64,000 nucleotides of DNA from Amycolatopsis lurida. GTDB taxonomy: Bacteria > Actinomycetota > Actinomycetes > Mycobacteriales > Pseudonocardiaceae. Position 1 is the stretch's first letter. Each line of letters begins with the position of its first letter. A model generated the notes under the pieces. That model saw nothing but the letters and a program-made list of their open reading frames with translations. It did no database searches and was not told the DNA's origin. Both the position numbers and the translations under genes were made by a program. This document shows positions 23,881 to 32,737 of this stretch, in pieces. Location of the stretch: assembly GCF_900105055.1 (NCBI RefSeq), contig NZ_FNTA01000004.1, forward strand, positions 5,177,501 to 5,241,500. The letters are read 5' to 3'.

Positions 23881-23921
23881 GGAGCACCTCCGGTCGGATA
23901 CCTGGAGACTCTCTTCCCTGA

Positions 23922-23937
23922 GAAGGTATAGACCAAT
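23922..23937 (-). promoter_or_regulatory. DasR-responsive element (dre)-like site
   Basis: Minus-strand ATTGGTCTATACCTTC matches 11 of 16 positions of the dre consensus AGTGGTCTAGACCACT as I know it, with an almost intact core TGGTCTAnACC. It lies 42-57 nt before the hexosaminidase ATG. DasR is the GntR-family GlcNAc-sensing repressor of chitin genes in actinomycetes, and hexosaminidases are typical targets. Confidence 0.65.
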
Positions 23938-23989
23938 AGGGCAAACACGACAACACCCGATCGGACCAGTACGCCGTACCGATCACCGG

Positions 23990-25861
23990 TCACTCGCCGC
24001 GCAGAACCGCTTTCAGGGCATCGAGAACGCTCGCGTCTTCGATCGTCGAAGGCACCTGCTCGTCGCGGCCGTCGGCGATCCCGCGCATGGTCTTGCGCAG
24101 GATCTTCCCGGACCGTGTCTTCGGCAACGCGTCCACAATGGACACGTCGCGGAACGCGGCGACCGGGCCGATGTCGCGGCGTACCAGCGCTACCAACTCG
24201 GCCTTGAGCGTTTCCGCGTCGACGTCGGTGCCCGATTTAAGCACCACGAAACCGCGCGGAAGCTGCCCCTTCAGCTGGTCCCGGACCCCGATCACCGCGC
24301 ATTCGGCGACGGCGGGGTGCGACGCCAGCACGGCCTCCATCGAACCGGTCGAAAGCCGGTGGCCGGCGACGTTGATGACGTCGTCGGTGCGGCCCATGAC
24401 GAACAGATAGCCGTCTTCGTCGACGTATCCGGAGTCACCCGTCAGGTAGTGGCCTTCGTACCGTGAAAGGTACGCCTCGAGATACCGCTCGTCGTCCTGC
24501 CACAACGTCGGCAGCGACCCCGGCGGGAGCGGCAGTTTGAGGGCGATGGCACCTTCCCGCCCGGCGGGGAGTGGGTCACCCGCCTGGTCCAGGATCCGCA
24601 CGTCCCAGCCCGGCACCGGCTTCGTCGCGGAACCGGGTTTGACCGGCATCGGTTCCAGTCCGCGCGGATTCGCCGCGATCGGCCAGCCGGTCTCGGTCTG
24701 CCACCAGTGGTCGATCACCGGCACCCCGAGCTTCCCATGCGCCCAGTGGTAGGTCTCCGGGTCGAGCCGTTCACCTGCCATGAACAACGTCTTGAATCCG
24801 CTGAGCTGGTATTTTCCGATTTCGGCCGCGTCCGGATCGACCTTCTTGATCGCCCGCAACGCCGTCGGCGCGGTGAACAACGCCTTCACCCCGTGATCGG
24901 CGATGACCCGCCAGAACGCGCCCGCGTCCGGGGTCCCGACCGGCTTGCCCTCGTACATGACCGTGGTCGCCCCGATGACGAGCGGCGCGTACACGATGTA
25001 GGAATGGCCGACGACCCAGCCGACGTCGGACGCCGTCCACCAGACGTCACCGGGCCGGATGTCGTAGATCGCGCCCATCGACCAGGCCAGCGCGACCGCG
25101 TGCCCGCCGGTGTCGCGCACGACGCCTTTCGGCTTTCCCGTGGTACCGGAGGTGTACAGGATGTACAGCGGATCGGTGGCCGCGACCGGCACCGGGTCGG
25201 CGGGGGAGGCCTTCGCGACGAGTCCGGCCCAGTCCGCGTCGCGCTCTCCCATCTCGGCGCGAGCACGCTCCCGCTGCAACACCACGACCTTGTCCGGTTG
25301 ATGGACGGTGCCCGCGAGCGCCTCGTCGATGATCGGCTTGTATTCGACGACCCGCGTCGGTTCGATCCCGCACGAGGCGGCCACGATGACCTTGGGTTTC
25401 GCGTCCTCGATCCGCGCCGCGAGCTCCTTGGGCGCGAAGCCGCCGAACACCACCGAATGCACCGCGCCGAGCCGGGCGCACGCCAGCATCGCGACCGCGG
25501 CCTCGGGGACCATCGGCATGTACACGATGACGCGGTCGCCCTTCCCGACGCCGAGAGACGCGAGTGCGCCGGCGAACCGTGCGACTTCGTCCAGCAGTTC
25601 CGCGTAGGTGAACCGGCGTACCGAATCGGTGACGGGAGAATCCCAGATCAGCGCGGTCTGCTCGCCGCGGCCGTCCCGCACGTGCCGGTCGAGCGCGTTG
25701 AACGCGGTGTTCAGCTCCCCGTCCGGGAACCACCGGTAGAAAGGAGCCTTCGACGCGTCGAGCGCCCGCGTCGGCCGACGGGTCCAGTCGATCGCCTGCG
25801 CGGCTTCGAGCCAGAAACCCTCCGGGTCATCGAGGCTCCGCTGGTACGACTCGGCGTGCAT
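23990..25861 (-). CDS. prpE: acetyl-CoA/propionyl-CoA synthetase (PrpE/Acs family)
   Basis: 623-residue AMP-forming acyl-CoA synthetase activating propionate or acetate. The N-terminal ACAS segment begins SYQRSLDDPEGFWLEAAQAIDW. Core motifs are YILYTSGTTGKPKGVVRD (P-loop), VDHWWQTETGWPI (A5), LTGDSGYVDEDGYLFVMGRTDDVINVAGHRLS (A7-A8) and the regulatory/catalytic lysine in KTRSGKILRKTMR, a known acetylation target in this family. The length is closer to PrpE (about 630) than to Acs (about 650), and the WSMGAIYDIRPGDVWWTASDVGW region fits either, so propionate preference is tentative. The ATG at 25861 follows AAGGAG. It is divergent from the kinase gene across 185 nt. Confidence 0.88.
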   Translation of the reverse strand: MHAESYQRSLDDPEGFWLEAAQAIDWTRRPTRALDASKAPFYRWFPDGELNTAFNALDRHVRDGRGEQTALIWDSPVTDSVRRFTYAELLDEVARFAGALASLGVGKGDRVIVYMPMVPEAAVAMLACARLGAVHSVVFGGFAPKELAARIEDAKPKVIVAASCGIEPTRVVEYKPIIDEALAGTVHQPDKVVVLQRERARAEMGERDADWAGLVAKASPADPVPVAATDPLYILYTSGTTGKPKGVVRDTGGHAVALAWSMGAIYDIRPGDVWWTASDVGWVVGHSYIVYAPLVIGATTVMYEGKPVGTPDAGAFWRVIADHGVKALFTAPTALRAIKKVDPDAAEIGKYQLSGFKTLFMAGERLDPETYHWAHGKLGVPVIDHWWQTETGWPIAANPRGLEPMPVKPGSATKPVPGWDVRILDQAGDPLPAGREGAIALKLPLPPGSLPTLWQDDERYLEAYLSRYEGHYLTGDSGYVDEDGYLFVMGRTDDVINVAGHRLSTGSMEAVLASHPAVAECAVIGVRDQLKGQLPRGFVVLKSGTDVDAETLKAELVALVRRDIGPVAAFRDVSIVDALPKTRSGKILRKTMRGIADGRDEQVPSTIEDASVLDALKAVLRGE

Positions 25862-26046
25862 CGAATGCTCCTTCGCGTTCGGGTACCGGACCCCATCATG
25901 GACTTCCGGCAGGGCCGATGCCCGGTGGTAACGGCGGAGAGACGGCCGCGACAACCCGGCAACCCTGTGCGGGCATGGAGCGTCCTAAGCTGGACTAAGG
26001 GAAAAACCGCCGGAAACGGCCTAACCGAGCGAGGGGAGCAGGGTCC

Positions 26047-27828
26047 ATGGGACTAGCGAGCGCGCTGCTTTCGTTCGCGCACAGCCTGTTCGGACCAGGG
26101 ATCTGGCCTGGGGACTGGGTGTGGGCGACGAGCACCGCGGGAGCGCTGGTCGCGCTGCTGCCCGCACTGGGAGCGATGGTCGTCGCGATCATCCGCAAAG
26201 GCACCGGCAACCGCTACGACGTGGTGACCCTGTCCATCTTCGGCGGGATCGGCGTCGTCGCCGTCTTCCTGCTGCCGTGGCTGCTGGCCACCGGGGTTTC
26301 GCAGACGTACCAGGAGGCCGCGTCCAAATCGGGCGGTAAGTCCGGCTTCTCCAGCAGTGACCTGGCGACCTTCAATGCCGACTACAGCCCGCTGATCGGG
26401 AAGCAGAGCGAGTACCTCGGCCGCGGCCAGAACGTGTACGAGGTCCTGTTCTACCCGAACGGGATGCAGCTCAGTTACATCTTCTACCTGATCCTGCTGG
26501 TCGGGCTGCCGGCGCTGTCGCTGCTGTTCGTGATGCTGCAGGCGCGCACCGCGTTCCGTCGCGGCCCGAAGTGGCCTTCGCGGTTCTTCTGGATCCCGTT
26601 CGTGCTGATGGTGCTGGCGAGCGTCGGCATGGGCGCGAACACGGCCGTGCACTTCTGGCTCGGTTTCCTCCCGTTCAGCGTGCTGGGCTTGATCCCGGTC
26701 GCGCTCGTCGGCCCGCCGCCGTGGTCGGTGATCAACCGGCCCGACCCGCAGCCCCGGCAGAAGATCGAGCCGTACCGCCCGGAGCCGCCCGCCCCGAAAC
26801 CGCAGCCGCAGCTGCCGCCCCCGCCCGCCAAGCAGTACCCGGCGACCGCGCTGGCACAGGCGCCCGAACCTCCCGCGCTGGCCGCCGTTCCGGGTCCGGT
26901 CCCGGCGCCGCCGGGATCCCGCAACTCCGGTGGCAGCCGCTACAAGCGGGTCCGCCGGCTCGGCCACGGTGGCTTCGGCACCGTGTGGGAAGCGGTCGAC
27001 ACCCAGCTCAACCGCACGGTCGCGCTGAAGATCGCGCACGCGCCGGACCGGGACACCGAAGAGCGCATGCAGCGTGAGGCCAGGGCGCTGGCCGTGGTGA
27101 ACCACCCCAACTGCGTGAAGGTGTACGACCTCGTCGAGGAACCCGACGGGCTCGCGCTGGTCATGGAGTACCTCGAAGGGCGCTCGCTGGCCGAGATCGT
27201 CGACTCGCAGGGCCCGCTCGACGACATCGCCGCCGGACGGCTCTGGTCGACCATGGCCGGCGCGCTCGCCGCGGCGCACGAGAAGGGCGTGCTGCACCGG
27301 GACCTCAAGCCGTCGAACATCATCCTCGACCGCAACGGGCTCGCCCACCTCATCGACTTCGGCATCGCCCGCAGCCAGGGCGATTCGAAGATGACCGCGA
27401 CCGGGATGATGATCGGCACGCCGGACTTCGTCGCTCCCGAGCAGGCGATGGGCTCACCGGCCAGCCCGGCTTCGGACGCTTGGCAGCTCGCCGCGACGGT
27501 CAGCTACGCGCTCTCGGGCCAGCCTCCGCGCGGCACCCGGGAGACCCCGATGGCCGCGCTGATGGCCGCCGCCCGCGCCGAACCGGTGTCGAAGCTGCCG
27601 AACCGCAGCGCGCACGCCCGGATCCTCATCGCGTCGCTCGACCAGGAGCCCCGCCGCCGTCCGACGCTCACCGCCGTGCGGCGTGACGTCGAAGGCTGGC
27701 TCGCTCGCGCGGGCAAGTCGCCGGACGGCCCGGTGACGCAGATCGTGCCGCGCCGCCCTCCGCAGCAGCAGCCGCAGCCTCACCAACAGCCCCAGAAGCA
27801 GGCCCAGCCCCAGCGTCACCCACGCTGA
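26047..27828 (+). CDS. membrane serine/threonine protein kinase with N-terminal multi-span domain
   Basis: 593-residue Hanks-type kinase with inverted architecture. Residues 1-235 hold about five membrane segments (for example TAGALVALLPALGAMVVAII, IGVVAVFLLPWLLAT, LSYIFYLILLVGLPALSLLF). A proline-rich linker follows at 240-295. The kinase domain is at about 299-560: glycine loop RLGHGGFGTVWEA, VALKIA lysine, catalytic HRDLKPSNIILD near 417, LIDFGIARS and the APEQ segment VAPEQAMG. The tail is glutamine/proline-rich. Usual PknB-type kinases have the kinase first and one TM after it. No PASTA or other sensor is visible. The ATG at 26047 has GAGGGGAG upstream. Phosphatase and substrates are unknown. 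Confidence 0.9.
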   Translation: MGLASALLSFAHSLFGPGIWPGDWVWATSTAGALVALLPALGAMVVAIIRKGTGNRYDVVTLSIFGGIGVVAVFLLPWLLATGVSQTYQEAASKSGGKSGFSSSDLATFNADYSPLIGKQSEYLGRGQNVYEVLFYPNGMQLSYIFYLILLVGLPALSLLFVMLQARTAFRRGPKWPSRFFWIPFVLMVLASVGMGANTAVHFWLGFLPFSVLGLIPVALVGPPPWSVINRPDPQPRQKIEPYRPEPPAPKPQPQLPPPPAKQYPATALAQAPEPPALAAVPGPVPAPPGSRNSGGSRYKRVRRLGHGGFGTVWEAVDTQLNRTVALKIAHAPDRDTEERMQREARALAVVNHPNCVKVYDLVEEPDGLALVMEYLEGRSLAEIVDSQGPLDDIAAGRLWSTMAGALAAAHEKGVLHRDLKPSNIILDRNGLAHLIDFGIARSQGDSKMTATGMMIGTPDFVAPEQAMGSPASPASDAWQLAATVSYALSGQPPRGTRETPMAALMAAARAEPVSKLPNRSAHARILIASLDQEPRRRPTLTAVRRDVEGWLARAGKSPDGPVTQIVPRRPPQQQPQPHQQPQKQAQPQRHPR

Positions 27829-27837
27829 CCTGCGAAA

Positions 27838-27905
27838 GAGAGCAAGGGACCTTTGCTCCCGTTAGTTAGCGTGCTAACGAACGCGAGCAAAGGTCCCTTG
27901 CTCTC
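27838..27905. terminator. 21-bp perfect hairpin, repeat family member
   Basis: Arms at 27838-27858 and 27885-27905 are exactly complementary over 21 nt. The loop itself folds through GTTAGC-GT-GCTAAC. The arm core AGCAAGGGACCTTTGCT is quasi-palindromic and reappears in the hairpin at 56919-56981. It lies between convergent kinase and lipoprotein genes. Confidence 0.85.
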
Positions 27906-27907
27906 CC

Positions 27908-28477
27908 TCAGTCGATGATGACCCAGGTCCCGCCCCGCCAGCCCATGGTGAAGATCTTCGGGTCCCCGTCCATGATCGTCGCCTTCGGCGCGATCGCGTT
28001 GGGCGGGATGGTCACCTGGTCGGGCCCCTTGCTCTTCACCTTCGCGCGGTCGACCCGGGTGGCCTTCAGGTTCTTCAAATCCGCGGGTGTGAACATCTCG
28101 AACAGCATCGGCGTGAGGCTGCGGCATTCCTTCATCCCGCCGTCGTAGGCGGGCGCCGAAATCCGGCACACGGTATCCAGGTCCTTGGCGCCCAGCGCGT
28201 GATGGAACTCCTCCATCACGCTCGCGGCGCCGTCCGGTGTGTGCGCCACCGCTCCGCCGGTGGCGGGTTTGGTGACCGTCGCGGCGGTCGCCGAAGGGGC
28301 TGTAGCGCTGGCGCTCGTAGTCGACGTAGGCGCGCTCGAGCTGCTGCTCGGCGCTTCGGAAGTGCTCGGAACGGCCGAAGTCTGCGGCGCCGCTGTCCCC
28401 GGCGTCTGCTCCTCACACCCCGCGATCAAGAACAACGCCGCGGCCGCGCAGGCCGCTCCGAGCGGTCGGATCGTCAT
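27908..28477 (-). CDS. putative lipoprotein
   Basis: 189-residue secreted lipoprotein of unknown function. The signal peptide and lipobox are PLGAACAAAALFLIAGC, giving Cys at residue 21 for lipidation. A Ser/Thr/Ala-rich linker follows (SAPSSSSSAPTSTTSASATA). The folded C-terminal domain (about residues 85-189: ASVMEEFHHALGAKDLDTVCRISAPAYDG, then DPKIFTMGWRGGTWVIID) looks NTF2-like or DUF4878-like, but I cannot name it firmly. The start ATG at 28477 has AGGGGGC upstream; earlier in-frame codons would put a charged stretch before the signal. Confidence 0.78.
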   Translation of the reverse strand: MTIRPLGAACAAAALFLIAGCEEQTPGTAAPQTSAVPSTSEAPSSSSSAPTSTTSASATAPSATAATVTKPATGGAVAHTPDGAASVMEEFHHALGAKDLDTVCRISAPAYDGGMKECRSLTPMLFEMFTPADLKNLKATRVDRAKVKSKGPDQVTIPPNAIAPKATIMDGDPKIFTMGWRGGTWVIID

Positions 28478-28554
28478 GATGCCCCCTGTCGAACTGCTGT
28501 TGACCAGGGAAGAGTAACAACTCGGAGGCAAGTGTCACATCCGAATCCGGAAAA

Positions 28555-29598
28555 TCAGGAGTCTCCGGTGATCAGGGCCAGCATCGAAACGGACAAGATG
28601 AGCTGAGCGGAGACGCAGGTCCGCGGCATCGCTTCCTTCTTCTTGCCCACGAAGTCGACCTGCACGACCTGGCCGTTGCTCAGCTGGACACTCAGGGTGC
28701 AGGCCTCCGCGGTCTGCTCGAACCTGGCCTTCAAGGTGCCGAACTGTCCGCTCCGGACTTCCGCGCCCGCTTTCGGCGGCACGGCTTCGAGACCGCCTGT
28801 GCCGTTCGTGTACATGCCGACAGCCCTCGCGTACGGGACTTCGTGAGTGCAGGTCGGTCCCAGCGGTCCTTCGCCCTTTTGAGCGCCTTCGCGGCCCGCG
28901 TTGACTCCGGCGTAATTCGCGTGAGTGAACTTGACGACTTCGCAGATGTCCGCGTTCTTCAGCGCTTCGGCCGGAGGCTCCTGAACGGTGCTCGGCGCCG
29001 GTGTGCCGCCGGCGAGCGGGACGAACTTCTTCAGCACCACTTCGGCGACCTTCTTCGCCAGCTCGCAGTGTTCCGCACGAGCGCCGCCTTCGTCATTGTC
29101 GACGTCGTAGGCGTCGACGGCGATCGAGGCGTAGGCGCGGACGTCCATGTTGACCGAACAGAACGTCGCAGGTTCCGGGTCGAAGGCGTAGGTCCGGCCC
29201 TTGATCCCGGCGATCTCCACCGGCTCCATCACCGGGGAGTCCTGGGTGATCCAGCTGTACGGACTGTAGGCGTGCACCTGCGCGCCCTTGTTGTTCGGGA
29301 ACACGAACTGGCAACCGCTGAGCGTGCCCTTGGTGCTGACCAGGCCGAGCGGTTGCAGATCGGGTTTGATCGACTCCAGCCAATCACAGCCTTCCTCGCC
29401 CTGTTCGACAGGCAGGGCCAGCGGCTGGTCGAGCACCTGATCACTGAAACCCGACCCGTCGGCGGGCGGGGTGTAGCGCGGAAACTTCGTATCGCTCGCA
29501 CCCGGTGCCGAGCCCTCGCGGAAAGCCTTCCCGTCGATGGCGCCGGAACACCCGGTGAGCAGCAGGGCAACGGCCACGAAAACCGGCCAACGAGACAT
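28555..29598 (-). CDS. putative lipoprotein, DUF3558-like
   Basis: 347-residue lipoprotein. Signal peptide MSRWPVFVAVALLLTGC with lipobox LTGC at residues 14-17. Two similar cysteine-containing halves follow (QGEEGCDWLESIKPDLQPLG with LSGCQFVF, and NADICEVVKFTHANYAG with GPTCTHEV), resembling the DUF3558 lipoproteins common in Amycolatopsis and relatives. The function is unknown. It lies upstream of the smaller lipoprotein with a 77-nt gap and may be co-transcribed with it. Confidence 0.8.
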   Translation of the reverse strand: MSRWPVFVAVALLLTGCSGAIDGKAFREGSAPGASDTKFPRYTPPADGSGFSDQVLDQPLALPVEQGEEGCDWLESIKPDLQPLGLVSTKGTLSGCQFVFPNNKGAQVHAYSPYSWITQDSPVMEPVEIAGIKGRTYAFDPEPATFCSVNMDVRAYASIAVDAYDVDNDEGGARAEHCELAKKVAEVVLKKFVPLAGGTPAPSTVQEPPAEALKNADICEVVKFTHANYAGVNAGREGAQKGEGPLGPTCTHEVPYARAVGMYTNGTGGLEAVPPKAGAEVRSGQFGTLKARFEQTAEACTLSVQLSNGQVVQVDFVGKKKEAMPRTCVSAQLILSVSMLALITGDS

Positions 29599-29682
29599 GA
29601 CGACCCCCAGAAATCCTCAATTCGGACGGGAGTCTAAGTCGCTTCCGGGCGCCTCGCTGGATCTTCGCTCAACCGGGCGAGG

Positions 29683-31254
29683 TCACTTCCAGGACGGAAG
29701 CCACAACTCGGCGTTCCAGTGATCGTTGGTGATCGCGTTGCCGTTGAGAATCGGCCACAACCAGGCGAAATTGGCCACGACGAGACCCACGTAGAGCGCG
29801 ACGACGAGCATGCCGGTGCCCCGTCGTTCGAAACCGCGTTTCGCGCTGCCGAGGATCTGCCCGAGGACCAGCGTCAACCCGAGTACCAGGAACGGCGCCA
29901 GCGGCGTCGCGTAGAAGTAGTACATCTGGCGGTCGAGGTTGGTGAACCACGGCAGGAACCCGGCGAGGTAACCGACGAGCACGGCTGCGTAGCGCCAGTC
30001 CGCTCGGAAGACCGACCGCCACACGCTCCAGCCGAGCATCGGCAGGGCCAGCCACCACATGGCGGGCGTGCCGATCAGCATCGTCGCCCGCACGCAGGTC
30101 GACTCGCCGCAGCCGGTCGCGTCGGTACCGCCCGCGTACGCGTAGAGCATCGGCCGCAGGCCCATCGGCCAGGTCCACGGCTTCGACTCCCATGGGTGCG
30201 GTTTGTCCTTGGGCGTCACCAGGTTCGCGTGGAAGTCGAGGACGTTCATCGTGTAGTCGCCGAGCGACCGCAACGCAGGCGGCATCCAGGCCCAGAAACC
30301 GGGATCGATGTCCTTGATGGCCACGTAGTTGCGGTCGGTCGCGGTCTCGCTCGCGAACCAGGCCCAGTAGCAGGCGAGGTACACCAGGATCGGGATGACG
30401 ACGATCGCCCACAGCGCGGGCAGCACGTCGCGGCGCAGCGTGCCGACCCAAGGCCGCTGCACCCCGGCCGCCCTGCGCGCGGCGACGTCGAAGAAAACGG
30501 TGAGCAGGCCGAACGCGGCGATGTAGTAGAGCGCCGACCACTTGACGCCGAAGGTCAGCCCGATCATCAGGCCGCCGGCGAACCGCCACCACCGGAAACC
30601 CAGCTTCGGTCCGAACCGCGACTCGTCGATCCAGCCTTCGCGGACGGCCACGGCGAGCCGCTGCCGCACCTGGTCCCGGTCGCAAAGCACGCAGGCGAAC
30701 GCGGCGAGGACGAACAACGCGATGAAGATGTCGAGCATCCCCATGCGGGACTGCAGGTGCAGGACGCCGTCACTGATCACCAGGATCCCCGCGACCGCGC
30801 CGAGCAGGGTCGAGCGGGTGAGGCGCCGGGCGATCCGGATCGTGAGGAACACGATCAGCGTGCCCGCCAGCGCGGGCATGATCCGCCAGCCCCAGGCGTT
30901 GTAGCCGAACAGCCATTCGCCGATCGCGATGAGATGCTTCGCCAGCGGCGGGTGGACGATCAGCTCGTAGCCGTAGTTGTCCTCGTAACCGCCGTTGCGC
31001 AGCATCTGCCACGCCTGGGGGACGTAGTGCTTCTCGTCGAAGACGGGTGTGCCCTTGTCCGTGGGCGTTCCCAGGTTCTGGATCCGGACGATGCCGCCGA
31101 TGAGCGTCAGCACCAGCGTGACGATCCAGCCGCGCAGGCGATCGGTCGGCATGCCGCGGCCGAGGAGGGTGGCCTCCCGGTCACTCGGTGGCCTGAGCGC
31201 GTCGACCGGATCCGGCCGCACGCTCTCGTTGTCCCGGGTCAGCAGTGCGGTCAC
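29683..31254 (-). CDS. pmt: dolichyl-phosphate-mannose-protein mannosyltransferase (Pmt)
   Basis: Polytopic GT39 O-mannosyltransferase of 523 residues that transfers mannose from polyprenyl-phosphate-mannose to secreted proteins at the membrane. The first TM (IVTLVLTLIGGIVRIQNLG) is followed by the conserved acidic pair in VFDEKHYVPQAW, and VHPPLAKHLIAIGEWLFGY is the next family block. About ten further membrane segments follow, ending with the C-terminal helix bundle DRQMYYFYATPLAPFLVLGLTLVLG. The start is GTG at 31254. It is divergent from rsmI across 68 nt, as in mycobacteria (pmt-rsmI). Confidence 0.92.
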   Translation of the reverse strand: MTALLTRDNESVRPDPVDALRPPSDREATLLGRGMPTDRLRGWIVTLVLTLIGGIVRIQNLGTPTDKGTPVFDEKHYVPQAWQMLRNGGYEDNYGYELIVHPPLAKHLIAIGEWLFGYNAWGWRIMPALAGTLIVFLTIRIARRLTRSTLLGAVAGILVISDGVLHLQSRMGMLDIFIALFVLAAFACVLCDRDQVRQRLAVAVREGWIDESRFGPKLGFRWWRFAGGLMIGLTFGVKWSALYYIAAFGLLTVFFDVAARRAAGVQRPWVGTLRRDVLPALWAIVVIPILVYLACYWAWFASETATDRNYVAIKDIDPGFWAWMPPALRSLGDYTMNVLDFHANLVTPKDKPHPWESKPWTWPMGLRPMLYAYAGGTDATGCGESTCVRATMLIGTPAMWWLALPMLGWSVWRSVFRADWRYAAVLVGYLAGFLPWFTNLDRQMYYFYATPLAPFLVLGLTLVLGQILGSAKRGFERRGTGMLVVALYVGLVVANFAWLWPILNGNAITNDHWNAELWLPSWK

Positions 31255-31322
31255 GGGGCATGATCCTACGGGCGGAAGAGTGAACTCGGTGTCCGGATCT
31301 GCGAACCGGTTAACCTTCGGGA

Positions 31323-32159
31323 ATGACCGAAGGACGCCTCGTGCTGGCAGCCACCCCGCTCGGAGACGTCCGTGACGCTTCGCCGCGCCTGTCCGAAGCC
31401 CTCGCGACGGCAGACGTGATCGCCGCCGAAGACACCCGGCGCCTGCGCTCCCTCACCACGGCTCTCGACGTCTCGCCGGTCGGGCGCGTCGTCAGCTTCT
31501 ACGAGGACGTCGAGACGGCTCGTCTGCCGAAACTGCTCGAATCGCTCCAGTCGGGCGAAACGGTCGTCCTGGTGACCGACGCCGGCATGCCGAGTGTTTC
31601 GGATCCCGGATTCCGCCTGGTGGCGGCCTGTGTCGAGGCGGACGTGCCGGTGACCTGCCTGCCCGGCCCGTCGGCGGTGACCACGGCACTGGCGCTGTCC
31701 GGCCTGCCTTGTGACCGTTTCTGTTTCGAAGGTTTCGCCCCGCGCAAGCCCGGCGAACGCGCGAAATGGCTCGGTTCGCTGAAGGACGAACCCCGTACGG
31801 CCGTGTTCTTCGAATCTCCGCACCGCCTCGCGAGCACGCTCGCCGATGCCGCCGAAGTCCTGGGGCCCGACCGTCGCGCCGCCGTCTGCCGTGAACTGAC
31901 CAAAACCTACGAAGAGGTCAAACGGGGCACTCTGCCGGAGTTGGCGGGCTGGGCCGCCGACGGGGTCAAGGGCGAGATCACCGTCGTTCTGTCGGGTGCG
32001 CCGCCGCGTTCGGTGAGCGTCGAGGACCTGGTCTCGGAAGTCTCGTCGCGGGTCGCGGCCGGTGAACGCCTCAAGTCCGCCGCCGCCGAGGTCGCCGAAG
32101 CGACCGGTGTGTCGAAGAAGGAGCTTTACGACGCAGTGCTCGCGTCTCGTAAGAGCTAG
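31323..32159 (+). CDS. rsmI: 16S rRNA (cytidine-1402-2'-O)-methyltransferase
   Basis: 278-residue SPOUT-unrelated tetrapyrrole-methylase-fold enzyme that 2'-O-methylates C1402 of 16S rRNA. Motifs are LVLAATPLGDVRDASPR at the start, VIAAEDTRRLRSL, VLVTDAGMPSVSDPGFRLV and CLPGPSAVTTALALSGLP (SAM site), then FEGFAPRKPGERAKWL and FFESPHRLASTL. The C-terminal helical tail ATGVSKKELYDAVLAS is normal. It overlaps the convergent TetR gene by 4 nt. Confidence 0.95.
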   Translation: MTEGRLVLAATPLGDVRDASPRLSEALATADVIAAEDTRRLRSLTTALDVSPVGRVVSFYEDVETARLPKLLESLQSGETVVLVTDAGMPSVSDPGFRLVAACVEADVPVTCLPGPSAVTTALALSGLPCDRFCFEGFAPRKPGERAKWLGSLKDEPRTAVFFESPHRLASTLADAAEVLGPDRRAAVCRELTKTYEEVKRGTLPELAGWAADGVKGEITVVLSGAPPRSVSVEDLVSEVSSRVAAGERLKSAAAEVAEATGVSKKELYDAVLASRKS

Positions 32160-32638
32160 GACAGCAAGGCCGTCACGGCCGCGTGCGCCTTCCCGGCATC
32201 GGGCTCCGCGCCGGTGATGACGTCCGTATAGATGAAGGACTCGCCGATCCGCACGAGCAGGTAGGCGAGGTCCTCGACCGGCAGTGGCGGGGAGAGCCGA
32301 CCCGCCATGACCTCCTCGTCGAGGAACTCGCGCATTTTCGCGATCGCGCGACTCTGCACCACGCTGGCCTTCGTCGTCAGGATCCGCAGCGCCCGCTCGG
32401 GCTCGGTGCGCAGGAACTCCCGGAACGGTTTCGAGCCGTTCACGGTCCGGACGAAGGTGCCGACGAGGTCCGCGATCCCTTCCGCGCCGCGGCCGAGCTT
32501 GCCGGAAACCCGCGCTTCGAAGACCTCGACGGTCATCGACCACAGGATCTCGCCGAGCAGCTGATCCCGGCCGCCGACCCACCGGTGCAAGGTCGCCCGG
32601 CTGATCCCCAGCTCACCGGCGAGTTCGCCCATGTCCAC
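32156..32638 (-). CDS. TetR-family regulator (QsdR-like); N-terminal start unresolved
   Basis: Regulator whose first canonical start is GTG at 32638, giving 160 residues beginning VDMGELAGELGISRATLHRWVGGRDQLLGEI. This covers HTH helices 2-3 but not helix 1. The frame stays open upstream to 32746 and encodes a convincing helix 1 (DALRAFTIARARFLEG) preceded by SPIETALERQL, yet contains no ATG, GTG or TTG before the stop at 32749-32747. The true product therefore probably starts at a rare codon (for example GTT 32743, ATC 32734 or CTG 32710), or the sequence has an error. The C-domain (FREFLRTEPERALRILTTKASVVQSRAIAKM) is QsdR-like. It is divergent from the quinone reductase it probably represses. 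Confidence 0.78.
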   Translation of the reverse strand: MDMGELAGELGISRATLHRWVGGRDQLLGEILWSMTVEVFEARVSGKLGRGAEGIADLVGTFVRTVNGSKPFREFLRTEPERALRILTTKASVVQSRAIAKMREFLDEEVMAGRLSPPLPVEDLAYLLVRIGESFIYTDVITGAEPDAGKAHAAVTALLS

Positions 32639-32737
32639 CCGGCGCCCTTCCAGAAACCGGGCGCGCGCGATCGTGAACGCGCGCAGGGCGTCCGGGCGCG
32701 GCGAGGTCAGCTGGCGTTCGAGTGCGGTTTCGATGGG

